A DNA stretch of 64,000 bases from Bacillota bacterium (GTDB taxonomy: Bacteria; Bacillota_A; Clostridia; Lachnospirales; Lachnospiraceae): assembly GCA_023443925.1 (NCBI GenBank), contig JAEZSL010000378.1, positions 1 through 64,000 on the forward strand, written 5' to 3'. This document shows positions 27,991 to 37,953 of the stretch, piece by piece. The position numbers and the translations under genes were made by a program. Positions within the stretch are counted from its first letter, which is position 1. The number at the start of each line of letters is the position of its first letter. The notes under the pieces were generated by a model that had not been told where the DNA came from, ran no database searches, and was given only the letters and a program-made list of their open reading frames with translations.

Positions 27991-30135
27991 TTATACAATC
28001 ATACTCAATTGAATCCGCTTTTTAGCCACATCCACGCTCATAACCTTCACATCCACAATATCGCCTACACTCACCACTTCCAGCGGATGTTTCACAAACT
28101 TTTTATTCGTCAGCTGGGATATATGCACCAGTCCGTCCTGATGAACGCCGATATCGACAAAGGCCCCAAAGTCAATGACGTTACGGACAGTTCCCTTTAA
28201 TACCATGCCTTCCGATAAGTCTTTCATCTCCAGTACGTCGGTACGAAGGATGGGTTTTGGCATCTCATCACGGGGGTCCCTGCCGGGCTTTTCCAGTTCC
28301 TTAATAATATCGGTCAGGGTAATTTCACCGATTCCCAGCTCCCTGGCAACTGCGGCTTTATCCGTGAGCTGTTTACCCAGTACCGAGAGTTTGCCGGACT
28401 TAATATCCTCCTTATGAAAGGAGAGCTTTTGTAAAAGACCTTCTGCCGCGGCGTAAGACTCCGGATGTACGCTGGTTGCATCCAAAGGATTCTTTCCATC
28501 CAGGATTCTCATAAAGCCGGCACACTGTTCAAAGGCTTTGGGTCCAAGCTTGGCTACTTTCAGCAGCTGGTTCCGGCTGGTAAATTTACCGTTTTCCTCA
28601 CGGTAGGTAACAATATTCTTTGCAATGACCTTAGAGATACCGGAAATGTATTCCAACAGGGAAGCGGAAGCCGTATTCAGATCCACGCCAACTTTATTTA
28701 CACAGTCTTCCACCACCCCGGTTAAGGCTTCGGAGAGTTTCTTCTGGTTCATATCATGCTGGTACTGCCCCACACCAATGGATTTGGGATCAATTTTAAC
28801 CAGTTCGGCCAAAGGGTCCTGTAATCTCCTGGCAATGGATACCGCACTTCGCTGTCCCACATCATAGCCCGGGAATTCCTCGGTAGCCAGCTTGCTGGCA
28901 GAATATACGGAAGCACCGGCTTCATTAACGATGATATACTGGACCTTCCCGTTATATTCTTTTAGCATGTCCACAATAATCATTTCGGATTCCCTGGAAG
29001 CTGTACCGTTTCCGACGGATATTAAGGTGATACCATACTTCTTTATCAGGTTTGTAACGGTTTTTTTCGCTTCCTCCACTTTATTCTGAGGAGCAGTGGG
29101 GTATATAACCACCGTATCCAGCACCTTGCCGGTACCGTCAACCGCCGCTAATTTACAGCCGGTACGAAAAGCCGGATCCCAGCCTAAGACTACCTGTCCT
29201 ACAATGGGAGGCTGCATCAGCAGCTGTTCTAAATTCTTGCCGAAAACCTTAATTGCTCCGTCCTCCGCCTTTTCCGTCAACTCGTTGCGGATTTCCCGTT
29301 CAATGGCAGGAGCGATAAGCCGTTTATAGCTGTCTGCTATTACATTTCTTAAAATATCCGTGGTATTGGGATTTTCTCTAATAATTATTTTTGTTTCCAG
29401 ATACCGAAGGATTCTCTCTTCCGGAGCCGTAATCTTAACCGTTAGAACTTTTTCGTTTTCTCCCCGGTTTAACGCCAGCACCCGGTGACCTGCCAGTTTC
29501 GTAAGCTTCTCCTCAAAGTTATAATACATTTCGTAAACGCTCTCAAGCTTCTCATCCTTGGCATTACTGGCAATCAAGCCTTCCTCAAAGGTAGCCTTAC
29601 GGATATAGATGCGGTAATCCGCTTCATCTGAGATGCTCTCCGCTATAATATCCATGGCACCGGCAATGGCCTCTGCCACGGTAGTAACTTCCTTCTCCTC
29701 ATCCAAATAAGCCTCGGCTTCCTGCTCTATGGGCCGGTTTGTCATTTGTAAAAGAATCAGATTGGCCAAAGGTTCCAGTCCCTTTTCTTTGGCAATGGTT
29801 GCCCTGGTTCTTCTCTTTGGGCGGTAGGGGCGGTAAAGATCTTCTACCACCACTAATGTGGTTGCATTCAGGATCTGCTGTTTCAGCTCCTCCGTTAATT
29901 TGCCCTGTTCCTCTATGCTGGATAAAACACTGGCCTTTTTCTCTTCCAGGTTCCGTAGATATAAAAGCCTTTCGTGAAGATTTCTTAAAACCTCGTCATT
30001 TAAAGAGCCGGTTACTTCTTTTCGATATCTTGCAATAAATGGTATGGTATTTCCCTCGTCGATTAATTTAACGGTTGCTTCTACCTGCTCCTGTTTAATC
30101 CCAAGTTCATCCCTCAGTTTTTTAATAATATCCAT
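27991..30135 (-). CDS. tex: Tex family RNA-binding transcription accessory protein
   Basis: A 714-aa protein with full-length Tex architecture: N-terminal helical Tex domain (to about 190), YqgF/RNase-H-like domain with LGWDPAFRTGCKLAAVDGTG (about 320-450), helix-hairpin-helix repeats (about 490-560; QLLKVAKLGPKAFEQCAGFMR), and a C-terminal S1 domain (about 640-712; LKGTVRNVIDFGAFVDIGV). It binds nucleic acid and affects transcription/translation of stress or virulence genes. AAGGAG lies 7 bases before the chosen ATG at 30135; the earlier in-frame start lacks one. Confidence 0.96.
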   Translation of the reverse strand: MDIIKKLRDELGIKQEQVEATVKLIDEGNTIPFIARYRKEVTGSLNDEVLRNLHERLLYLRNLEEKKASVLSSIEEQGKLTEELKQQILNATTLVVVEDLYRPYRPKRRTRATIAKEKGLEPLANLILLQMTNRPIEQEAEAYLDEEKEVTTVAEAIAGAMDIIAESISDEADYRIYIRKATFEEGLIASNAKDEKLESVYEMYYNFEEKLTKLAGHRVLALNRGENEKVLTVKITAPEERILRYLETKIIIRENPNTTDILRNVIADSYKRLIAPAIEREIRNELTEKAEDGAIKVFGKNLEQLLMQPPIVGQVVLGWDPAFRTGCKLAAVDGTGKVLDTVVIYPTAPQNKVEEAKKTVTNLIKKYGITLISVGNGTASRESEMIIVDMLKEYNGKVQYIIVNEAGASVYSASKLATEEFPGYDVGQRSAVSIARRLQDPLAELVKIDPKSIGVGQYQHDMNQKKLSEALTGVVEDCVNKVGVDLNTASASLLEYISGISKVIAKNIVTYREENGKFTSRNQLLKVAKLGPKAFEQCAGFMRILDGKNPLDATSVHPESYAAAEGLLQKLSFHKEDIKSGKLSVLGKQLTDKAAVARELGIGEITLTDIIKELEKPGRDPRDEMPKPILRTDVLEMKDLSEGMVLKGTVRNVIDFGAFVDIGVHQDGLVHISQLTNKKFVKHPLEVVSVGDIVDVKVMSVDVAKKRIQLSMIV

Positions 30136-30235
30136 ATTGTGCTCCTTATACATATACTTTCCTGTGACACTAAATTACATCATAACACCCAAATTCAGTA
30201 AAATCAAGTATTACTGCAGGTGTGGGGCTTATGGA

Positions 30236-31318
30236 CTAACAAAAATAAGGCGCTACGGAAGCGTTTTTTGCATATATTTTAAGTTCCCTGGTACGGATTA
30301 CGATGGTGGTATAATCTCCCGGTTTATCACCGGAGTAAATGAGTGCACCAAAGTTAATAAGGTTTGAGGTCAGTTCTTCCAGACGGTTTAAAAAGGGCGG
30401 ATTATCCGGTTTGGAATCCAGTGTTGTAGTTACGGCGGAAAGTATTGGGCGTACTTCTGCTATAAAGTATTCCGGTGAGCTGCCTATATGACCATGGTGT
30501 GCAATTTTTAGTATATCACTATTTAATGCAAAGGAATTATATTGGATTAAATCCCGCAGACCGCTCTGCCCCATATCGCCTAAGAACAAGGCAGATCTGC
30601 AGGAATAAACCGCTTTAAAAACCAGGGAATCATTATTCACCTGGCCTGCTAATTGCTTTGGAGCCGAATTCTCTCTCAGATAAGAAGCTGCCCTGTTTAA
30701 CCAAACTATTTGAACCTGGGAGTCCAGGGTAAAACTGCCGCAGGGATTTCCTTTATAAGGAAAGATCCATAGACCGGTTCCGGTTCCATACAGCTCGTCG
30801 GACATTTTTTCCACAGTATCCGTACCTGGCAGCGGTTCCAATGGAAACTCCTCCTCAACCCGGTTTTCATAGCGGAGTATACCATTTATGAATCTGATAT
30901 AATTCCGGTATCTGTCTTCCGGTAATATATCCAGCTGTACTTTTGTATATTTTCTGGCATAGATATGTTTTATGGTTTCGTGCCCGTGTATATTTCTTTG
31001 CTCCAGCATATAATCGATTACTGCCGGATAAGAACCGATATGGTCACTGTCATAGTGGGTAATTACGAGAGCTTTTAATGTATCAACCTCTCTTTTAGCC
31101 AGCAGATTTATGATATCTGCCGCGTTCTCTCTCCTGCCGGTATCTACAAGCATAAAATCCGTGTTCTTCCATAGTAAAAAGGAATCCGCATCCCCGATAC
31201 TATACATATCAATATAAAATTCCGAAGGTTCCTCCTGTGACCTGTCCTCCGGTTCCTTTGTCCGAACCAACAGCTTGGGTGGCATAAGAAGCCTCTTTTT
31301 GTTATCTTTATCTCCCAT
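30236..31318 (-). CDS. MBL-fold metallo-hydrolase, ComEC C-terminal-like
   Basis: A 360-aa soluble member of the metallo-beta-lactamase superfamily. Metal motifs are VITHYDSDHIGSYPAV (HxxxDH type), LFLGDMGQSG and KIAHHGHIGSS, the pattern of the ComEC/Rec2 cytosolic domain, but the membrane part is absent. It may be a nuclease or a phosphodiesterase of unknown substrate. The ATG at 31318 lies only 15 bases after a strong terminator and has no clear ribosome binding site; an ATG at 31285 after AAGAGG is a better candidate. Tex follows 0.1 kb downstream. Confidence 0.8.
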   Translation of the reverse strand: MGDKDNKKRLLMPPKLLVRTKEPEDRSQEEPSEFYIDMYSIGDADSFLLWKNTDFMLVDTGRRENAADIINLLAKREVDTLKALVITHYDSDHIGSYPAVIDYMLEQRNIHGHETIKHIYARKYTKVQLDILPEDRYRNYIRFINGILRYENRVEEEFPLEPLPGTDTVEKMSDELYGTGTGLWIFPYKGNPCGSFTLDSQVQIVWLNRAASYLRENSAPKQLAGQVNNDSLVFKAVYSCRSALFLGDMGQSGLRDLIQYNSFALNSDILKIAHHGHIGSSPEYFIAEVRPILSAVTTTLDSKPDNPPFLNRLEELTSNLINFGALIYSGDKPGDYTTIVIRTRELKIYAKNASVAPYFC

Positions 31319-31332
31319 TATATAAAAGTGTG

Positions 31333-31376
31333 AAAAAAAAGTTCCATACCAAAGTTATTGCTTTTGATATGGAACT
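31333..31376 (-). terminator. Strong intrinsic terminator of the sugar-sensor operon
   Basis: On the minus strand AGTTCCATA and TATGGAACT, extended by CAAAAG/CTTTGG pairing, enclose a 6-base loop and are followed by a run of at least eight T. It ends transcription from the upstream sensor operon. Confidence 0.92.
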
Positions 31377-31501
31377 ACTTAGAATTTTATTTTGCGAATG
31401 GAACCAGCTTCTCGGAACAGCCTGATGCACGGACTAATTCAAGCCGGACTGTGGGTGAGTAGCATGATCTGAATCTCATGTCCCGGAAGCTGAGTACTTA
31501 T

Positions 31502-31579
31502 TTTATAACACTTACCTTATTTTTATAGCATTTAGCTCTTATACATAGCACTTCCTTCATTTTCATAGCACTTGCTTCA
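31502..31579. repeat. Short imperfect tandem repeats, about 25 bases each
   Basis: Three to four copies of a unit containing ATAGCACTT or close variants, separated by T-rich spacers, sit at the 3' end of the hypothetical gene at 31577. No function is apparent. Confidence 0.5.
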
Positions 31580-32200
31580 TCCCTGGTATTTCTTACTAAG
31601 CGCTTCTATCCTGTCGCCGATATCCTCTCTGCTGCATATCCGGATACGCTGAAAATAGGAGTCAATATAAATTTGTACCTTATACAGCTGAATTAATTCC
31701 TCCTGATCTCCCCGAACCTGGTAAAATAAATCGTTCATATCCTCCGGAAGGAGTATTTCCTTATCGGTTTCATAATCTGCTTCCATACCTAAATAATAAA
31801 ATACATTATCCTTAAAAATCTCCGGAACCGTATCCAGCTGCTTCGCCGTAACGGCAAAGCCCAGCTGGTATACATTGACTTTTTCAGCCTTTTGAAGCAT
31901 TATTCCCAGTATCTTTTGATCGGACTCCTTTTTGGTTACCACAGCCCGGTAAGCAATTCCCTGGCGGTCCAGTACCTTTTTTAAAGCGAGTATCCGCTCC
32001 TCCGTGTCCGGATCGTTCTTATCATAAGAATAATCCGTATCAACCACGGTAAGAATGTTCTGATCTCCCGCAATCACCTGAAGCACATCCATGATAAAAT
32101 TATCGGGTTCCTTTTGCTTATGATAACCAATAAGATACTGTTCCGAACCGTCTTTTACCAGTTTCTCAATCCGGAGCTTTTTCGTCTGAAACAGCGGCAT
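31577..32200 (-). CDS. Hypothetical protein of the sugar-sensor operon
   Basis: A 207-aa soluble alpha/beta protein without recognised motifs. AAAGGAAA lies before the ATG, which begins 17 bases after the stop of the lipoprotein binding-protein gene, so it is the last gene of the same operon. The middle (LKKVLDRQGIAYRAVVTKKE) reads like a Rossmann-type strand-helix pattern. I cannot assign a role. Confidence 0.65.
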   Translation of the reverse strand: MPLFQTKKLRIEKLVKDGSEQYLIGYHKQKEPDNFIMDVLQVIAGDQNILTVVDTDYSYDKNDPDTEERILALKKVLDRQGIAYRAVVTKKESDQKILGIMLQKAEKVNVYQLGFAVTAKQLDTVPEIFKDNVFYYLGMEADYETDKEILLPEDMNDLFYQVRGDQEELIQLYKVQIYIDSYFQRIRICSREDIGDRIEALSKKYQG

Positions 32201-32217
32201 ACTTGTTTTCCTTTCTA

Positions 32218-33279
32218 TTATTTCACATTCAAATAGACATCTTCCCTGGTGTGGAATCCGCTGTCTATTATTATTTTGTCAATATTTTCAGTGGTAACGG
32301 GTATGGTGTCCAGTTTATAATAAGGTATGTCGTAGGTACCGTCATTTATAGTATTGTCCACATAATAGGAAAAATTCTTGGTTCTGTCGGTAATGTCTTC
32401 TCCTTTTCCCAGGGCCACCGCCAGATAGGCTGATGCTTTGGCCAGATCTTCCACCTGTTTAAAAACCGTCATGGTCTGGGTTCCTTCTACGATACGCTGA
32501 CAGGCGGCCAGATCAGCATCCTGTCCTACGATAAATACCTTTCCTGCCAGACGGTTTTCGGAAAGAGTCTGAAAAATTTCACTGGCTAAATCGTCATTCC
32601 CGCACATGATACCTTTTACACCTGGATACTCTTTCAAGGCTTCCTCCACGTATTTTGCGGCCAATTCCGCACTCCAGTTATCACAGGAATTTTTATATAC
32701 CACTTTCAAATTGCTTTTTTCAATCAGCTCAAGAAAGCCTTTATTAATCATAGCCACATTATTGTCACTGGAGGGGCCGCCGATTATATAGATGTCGCCT
32801 CCTGCCGGAATGGATTCGATCAGGGATTTTGCCATTTCCCTGCCCACCTGCTCATTATCAAAGGAGATGTAAAGGTCCGTTTGGGCATTATTAATAAGCC
32901 GGTCATAGGATACTATCTTAATTCCCGCATCTTTTGCTTCCTTTACAACCTCCGTAAGGGCATCCGCGTCGGAAGCCACAATTACAATCACGTCCATTTT
33001 CTTTTTAATGAAGTATTTAATTTGTGAGATCTGGGTATCTACTTCACCGCCTGCCACCTGTACATTTACTTCCGCTCCCAGATCCTTGGCCGTCATAACA
33101 AATGCATCCCGGTCCCTGATCCAGCGTTCGATGACAAAGGAATCAAAACTAAAACCAATCTGGAGGGTATCATCCTTCTCTATATTTCGGTTTTCCTTCA
33201 GATTCTTATGGCTGCACCCGGTACATAACAGAATAATCAAAAATAAAGCGGCAGCCTGAAAGAGGATCTTTTTATTCAT
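32218..33279 (-). CDS. Lipoprotein sugar-binding protein of a sensor operon (XylF/ChvE-like)
   Basis: About 353 aa with a lipoprotein signal (LLCTGCS) and a type 1 periplasmic-binding-protein fold: TLQIGFSFDSFVIERWIRDRDAF near residue 40, VIVIVASDADALTEVV near 95, IVSYDRLI near 125 and GIMCGNDDLASEIF near 230. The sequence is closely related in pattern to the transport protein at 41689-42918. Its start lies inside the end of the response-regulator gene, showing translational coupling, so it likely presents sugar to the sensor kinase instead of, or as well as, feeding the transporter. Confidence 0.88.
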   Translation of the reverse strand: MNKKILFQAAALFLIILLCTGCSHKNLKENRNIEKDDTLQIGFSFDSFVIERWIRDRDAFVMTAKDLGAEVNVQVAGGEVDTQISQIKYFIKKKMDVIVIVASDADALTEVVKEAKDAGIKIVSYDRLINNAQTDLYISFDNEQVGREMAKSLIESIPAGGDIYIIGGPSSDNNVAMINKGFLELIEKSNLKVVYKNSCDNWSAELAAKYVEEALKEYPGVKGIMCGNDDLASEIFQTLSENRLAGKVFIVGQDADLAACQRIVEGTQTMTVFKQVEDLAKASAYLAVALGKGEDITDRTKNFSYYVDNTINDGTYDIPYYKLDTIPVTTENIDKIIIDSGFHTREDVYLNVK

Positions 33280-34876
33280 ATTTGAGTTTCTCCCTGTAAT
33301 CACTTGGCGTGATATTTTCAACTTTTTTAAATATTCTGCTGAAATAATTGGGGTCACTGTAGCCGGACATGGTGCAGATCTCTTTAATGCTTAAGGCCGG
33401 ATCTGCTAACAGTTCCTTGGCTTTCTTAATACGAATACCCGTAAGGTAGTCGATAAAATTCACACCGGTTTCTTCCTTGAAGCGTTTACTGAAATAGTAC
33501 GGATTTATATTGACCTCTCTGGATACCTCATCCAGGGATATATCCCTCCTGTAATGTTCCTCCAGATAATGGGTTGCTTTGGAGACGATATTTTCCGACT
33601 GGGTCTTTTTGCGGTTGGCCATATGCCTGGTGATATCCGTAATTTTGTTCAGCCACCAGCTTCGCAGTTCATCAAAAGAACCAGTGTTTTGCACCTCAGA
33701 AAAATAATCCTTGCGGTAAAGAAATCCATAGTTAATTCCCCCGTTCCAAAAAGCATCTTTTTCTGCCCGCATAATCAGTTCCAGTACCTTTAGCCGTAAG
33801 CTGTCCATATAATCCGGATAATTGTCCACCATCCAGTCAAAAAATATGGATGCCTGTTCCCTTGCGCCTTCCTGGTCTCCTTTAATCACCAGCTGGAAAA
33901 TAAGCTGTTCGTTATCCACGGGATACTCCCCTTCATATTCCCCCCGTAATGGCATGTCTCCTACGTGAACGACTCTGCCCTCTCCTTCCTGCAGTGCCCG
34001 GTAAGCCTCCTGGTAGGACTGGTTTAACTCATCAATCCGGCTGGCGCGGCCGATTCCGATACGGAATTTGGCATCAATCTGATTCTCCAGGGAATGCAGC
34101 AGCTTTCTGGCCTGACTAATGGCCTGGATTCGTTCCTCATATTCGATTGCGTCCGGTTGATCCGGCACCATGACAATTACTTTATTGGCCATAACCGCAC
34201 CTATAATGCAGTTAAAATGCTCTTTTACTATATTGCGTAATTCCGGATAAAACTTCTGGGAACGCATACTCATTCCCACCGGATTGGTCAGTACTCCGTT
34301 TTCAATACTTTCTCCAAACTGAATTAAGATCACATATGCCGTCTCAGTATCAATATCCAGCAGCTCTTTATAATTATAATAAGTACTCTCTGCCCCCCCT
34401 CCCTGCAGCATCAGATAATTGATAAACCCGCTTTCCATAATGGGTATCACCGTATCCAGTTTTTCACGGATCCGCAGATTAGCCATCTGACTGTTTCTTT
34501 CCGTGTCCAGCTGCGCCATGGCACGTTTTGTCACCCCCAGAAAATTATCTTTATTAACCGGTTTGGTAAGAAAATCGAATACCCCGATCTCTATGGCTTC
34601 CTTGGCATAATCGAATTTACTGTAAGCAGTGATTACAATAAATAATACGGACTTATTATACTTACGAATGGCCTGCATGGCCTCGATGCCATTCATTCCC
34701 GGCATTTGGATATCCATAAATATGATATCCGGCCGGATGCTTTCCGCCATATCAACAACCGCTCTTCCGGTTTTTGCCGTATAAACCTCACATTCTCCCC
34801 CTATATTCTTTTCCAGCATGGTCTGTAAAGAATATAACATAATACCTTCGTCATCCGCTATAAGTATTCGATACAT
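33272..34876 (-). CDS. YesN-type response regulator with AraC output domain
   Basis: About 534 aa. The N-terminal receiver has DD at residues 8-9, phospho-acceptor Asp55 (IIFMDIQMPGMNG) and the K switch residue in FLTKPVNKDN. A long central region precedes a C-terminal AraC double HTH (about 430-530; ISLDEVSREVNINPYYFSKRFKEETG). It partners the kinase encoded immediately upstream, with a 26-base overlap. AAAGGAG precedes the ATG at 34876. The likely target is the adjacent sugar transport operon. Confidence 0.92.
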   Translation of the reverse strand: MYRILIADDEGIMLYSLQTMLEKNIGGECEVYTAKTGRAVVDMAESIRPDIIFMDIQMPGMNGIEAMQAIRKYNKSVLFIVITAYSKFDYAKEAIEIGVFDFLTKPVNKDNFLGVTKRAMAQLDTERNSQMANLRIREKLDTVIPIMESGFINYLMLQGGGAESTYYNYKELLDIDTETAYVILIQFGESIENGVLTNPVGMSMRSQKFYPELRNIVKEHFNCIIGAVMANKVIVMVPDQPDAIEYEERIQAISQARKLLHSLENQIDAKFRIGIGRASRIDELNQSYQEAYRALQEGEGRVVHVGDMPLRGEYEGEYPVDNEQLIFQLVIKGDQEGAREQASIFFDWMVDNYPDYMDSLRLKVLELIMRAEKDAFWNGGINYGFLYRKDYFSEVQNTGSFDELRSWWLNKITDITRHMANRKKTQSENIVSKATHYLEEHYRRDISLDEVSREVNINPYYFSKRFKEETGVNFIDYLTGIRIKKAKELLADPALSIKEICTMSGYSDPNYFSRIFKKVENITPSDYREKLKYE

Positions 34877-36380
34877 GATTGGCTCCTTTCCGTCTTGCAC
34901 TGGCAAGTCTCGGAATGACGATCCGTACTTCCGTTCCTTTGTCTGTTCCATCACAATGTATGGTCAACAGATTTTCCTGCCCGTAGTAAAGCCATAACCG
35001 GCTGATTACATTATGCAGGCCGATACCGGTTGAGGTGTCATCCTCTGCTGTATTAACAACTCCGGATAATACTTCTTTTATTTTTTCCTCCGTCATGCCC
35101 ACACCGTTGTCCTTTACCACAATTAGTAAATAGTCCTCATATTGTTCTACTTTAAGCAGAATCTCACCGGGCCTGTCAATGTCTGAGATTCCGTGTTTTA
35201 CCGCATTTTCAACAATGGGCTGCAAAATCATACTGGGCACCCATACGTCCCCGGTATTCCCGGATATCTCCTTGTTAAATAGTATATCCCCCGTCAGCCG
35301 TACATTTAATATGTATATATAATTATCCACGGCTTCGATTTCTTCCAGCAAAGTAGTATCCTGCTCCATTTTTTTTACATTATACCGGAAGAAATCCGCC
35401 ATCTTTTCAACGAACAGAGAAGTCTGCTGTGCATCCTCCATGATTGCCAGCTGGGCTCCGGCATTGAGGGAATTAAACAGAAAATGAGGATTAATCTGAG
35501 CCTGGAGATATTTTAACCGGGCATCCTTTAGGTGATTTTCCATCATCAGCTGGCGCTGTTTTAACTTCTGTTCGTTTTCCATATCTTCTTTAATCTGTTC
35601 AATGTAATTCTTAATACTTTGAAGCATGGTATTAAAGGTACTGGCCAGAATTCCCACCTCATCCTTTGATTTTGGTTTAATAAACTCCGTATTAAAATTA
35701 CCGCCTGCAACTTCATTGGCGTTATGGGCCAGCTGCACTAAAGGCCCGATCATGTTGCGCAGAAGCAGCAAAAGCATAAATAAGCTTACGATAACCACGG
35801 AAAATATGATTGCCAGACTGATCACTTCCGTATAGTTTAAGGATATCAGCAGCAGCTGATAATTTTTTGAGTTCTGCTTTAACTGTTCTGAATTCAGGTT
35901 ACTGATATAAGAATTAATATATTGGTTTAAAAGCTTCGTCTCTTCATAAGAGGTCTTGTATTTTTCAACGTTACGGCCTCTCTTTTCTTTTACCGTTTCA
36001 TCCGTTAAGTTCAGATAGGTATCCGACATATTTCTGATATTCTTCTCCAGCATAAGCATTTCGTCATTTGTGATCTTATCATTGAGATTCTCCAGCAGAC
36101 TCCGGTATTCCTGCTCGCTTTTGTAATAATTGACCAGGGAGGCCGAACTTTTGGTATTTAAGTATTCGTAAACATTAGTCTGGACCTCTTTTAGCTTTTC
36201 CGATAGTATATTGGACGTCACATTGGAAGCATAAACGGTATTTACTCTCTGCAGCGATTTATTCAGATACGCATTTACACTCAGATTCGTTATAAGTAAA
36301 ATGCCCGTTAAGAGAAAGAATATAGAAATTAGTTTAGCACTGATGGAACGACTGAATTTCTGAACTAAATACTGAATCAT
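34851..36380 (-). CDS. YesM-type sensor histidine kinase
   Basis: About 509 aa with two transmembrane helices (about 14-38 and 180-205) flanking a helical extracellular domain, a HAMP domain (about 205-260), the His_kinase motif LQAQINPHFLFNSLNAGAQ near 305 containing the phosphorylated His, and an ATPase domain with VVKDNGVGMTEE and STGIGLHNVISRLW. It has a small extracellular domain and no own sugar-binding domain, so it likely senses through the binding proteins encoded on either side. GGAGG precedes the ATG at 36380. Confidence 0.92.
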   Translation of the reverse strand: MIQYLVQKFSRSISAKLISIFFLLTGILLITNLSVNAYLNKSLQRVNTVYASNVTSNILSEKLKEVQTNVYEYLNTKSSASLVNYYKSEQEYRSLLENLNDKITNDEMLMLEKNIRNMSDTYLNLTDETVKEKRGRNVEKYKTSYEETKLLNQYINSYISNLNSEQLKQNSKNYQLLLISLNYTEVISLAIIFSVVIVSLFMLLLLLRNMIGPLVQLAHNANEVAGGNFNTEFIKPKSKDEVGILASTFNTMLQSIKNYIEQIKEDMENEQKLKQRQLMMENHLKDARLKYLQAQINPHFLFNSLNAGAQLAIMEDAQQTSLFVEKMADFFRYNVKKMEQDTTLLEEIEAVDNYIYILNVRLTGDILFNKEISGNTGDVWVPSMILQPIVENAVKHGISDIDRPGEILLKVEQYEDYLLIVVKDNGVGMTEEKIKEVLSGVVNTAEDDTSTGIGLHNVISRLWLYYGQENLLTIHCDGTDKGTEVRIVIPRLASARRKGANHVSNTYSG

Positions 36381-36498
36381 AATTGCACTCCTCCCACGGT
36401 AAAGTCCTTGTCTCATTCCCTGACTTTAGTCTTGTTCGCTTTGACTTGTATGCCAAACCCTAACAACATCCCCTTTTGATGTTTCAATATCGTAAGCA

Positions 36499-37602
36499 TT
36501 AATCCTCCAAGTCGGCCTTTAATTCCTCTTCATAGGCCTGAACATTCTTTTTATTGATAATATGTAAATCCACATTATAATAGTTATTCACATAGCCCAT
36601 CTCCTGGTATTCCAGTAAAGCCTGTACACTCTGCTTTCCAAGCTGTACCGTATCCATGGCAACGGTAACAGCCGCCAGATCTTTACGGATAGCCTCTAAA
36701 ATGGCCTCTGAGGAATAAGAACCGATTATAGTAACCTTACCTACTTTATTATAGTCAACGATTGCCTGGCAGGCGCATTCTGTATCCACTTCTTCCATAC
36801 AGACAAGAATGTCGGGAAGATCTTTCTGGGCGATAAAGATATCGCGGATGGCTTCCTCCGAATCAAATTCATTGTCATCAGAAATATAATAGGGAGAGAT
36901 ATTAACCCGGTTCTCACCCAGTTTATCATTCAGATTCTTTTTAATCTGGTTAAAAACCACATCGTTGGTGGAATTGGATTCCGAGGAATGAAACAGGACT
37001 CTGATGTTTTTTGTGTCCTTATTAATCTGATCCAGAATCTGCTCCCCGTAGACTAAACCCAGTTCATAGGAGTTGATACCGACAAAGCTCACCCGCTTTG
37101 TATCCATATCATCATTTAGTATGGTAATAACCGGAATACCTTTCTTTGCAGCCTCGTTGATCCACTCAGTCACGTTATCCGATCCGTCCGGACAGACAAT
37201 AATTCCGTCTACCTTGGACGCAATACTTATCCTTAAATAATCAGCTATACTGTATTTTTCCGTAAGATTGCTGCCGATCTGCTCCAGGTAAATGTTATTG
37301 TCCTCGGCCTCCTTTTTTGCACTCTCATAGACAGACTGCCAGAAAGGGGTGGAAATGTTTTTGGATATCATAACATAATGTTTTTTATATTCTCTGGTCT
37401 GAGCCACACTTTTACCATCCGTAACCGTCAGATTGTATTTATTAAATAAAAAGATCATAGCGGCTAAGAATAAAACGGTTATGATTGTTCCTGTTATATA
37501 AAGCTTTCTTTTCAAGTTTCCCAACCTTCCCCGACTAAATTTATGCTGCCGTGTTTCTCTTAGATTAGAACAAAGTTTTTTATTATTCGCACCGATATCC
37601 AT
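36499..37602 (-). CDS. Membrane-anchored periplasmic-binding protein (sensor component)
   Basis: A 367-aa protein with one uncleaved N-terminal helix (about residues 33-52) and an extracellular type 1 sugar-binding fold (about 70-350; HYVMISKNISTPFWQSVYESA, IIVCPDGSD, VSFVGINSYELG). It lacks a lipobox, so it stays anchored. It is the first gene of the four- or five-gene sensor operon, driven by the promoter at 37821-37849. Together with kinase and regulator it forms a three-component sugar sensor. Confidence 0.85.
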   Translation of the reverse strand: MDIGANNKKLCSNLRETRQHKFSRGRLGNLKRKLYITGTIITVLFLAAMIFLFNKYNLTVTDGKSVAQTREYKKHYVMISKNISTPFWQSVYESAKKEAEDNNIYLEQIGSNLTEKYSIADYLRISIASKVDGIIVCPDGSDNVTEWINEAAKKGIPVITILNDDMDTKRVSFVGINSYELGLVYGEQILDQINKDTKNIRVLFHSSESNSTNDVVFNQIKKNLNDKLGENRVNISPYYISDDNEFDSEEAIRDIFIAQKDLPDILVCMEEVDTECACQAIVDYNKVGKVTIIGSYSSEAILEAIRKDLAAVTVAMDTVQLGKQSVQALLEYQEMGYVNNYYNVDLHIINKKNVQAYEEELKADLED

Positions 37603-37820
37603 GCATATCCCTAGTCCTGCTTGTGATACCGATTAAATAGAGAGATTAATAATGCAGCGTATTGTTTAATCCACATACCCATGTATCTCACAAGCCTGCC
37701 TGGGATACTGCCTAAATAGAAGTTATTGCATTCTTCAAACTAAACCATTTGTGTTCGTAGACTACTATTATTTATATATTTTGAACAAATTTCCCTCATC
37801 GAATATCCGTTTTTATATCT

Positions 37821-37849
37821 ATTATAACATTAATACTGTCAAATTACAA
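37821..37849 (-). promoter_or_regulatory. Promoter of the sugar-sensor operon
   Basis: On the minus strand TTGTAA, a 17-base spacer and TATAAT lie about 220 bases before the anchored binding-protein gene. The -35 overlaps the T-tract of the terminator that ends the upstream transcript. The leader in between carries no gene. Confidence 0.6.
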
Positions 37850-37892
37850 AAAAAACGATGCAACCTGATATAATTTATTCTCGCTGCACCGT
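37848..37892 (-). terminator. Intrinsic terminator after the repeat-tail gene
   Basis: On the minus strand ACGGTGCA and TGCATCGT pair (one G-T wobble) and are followed by eight T. It closes the short transcript containing the repeat-rich membrane protein gene. Confidence 0.75.
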
Positions 37893-37953
37893 TCTTTCCA
37901 ATCAGACCTGATCCTCTTCCTTTTTGATACCAATACTCAATTTTTATTTTCAT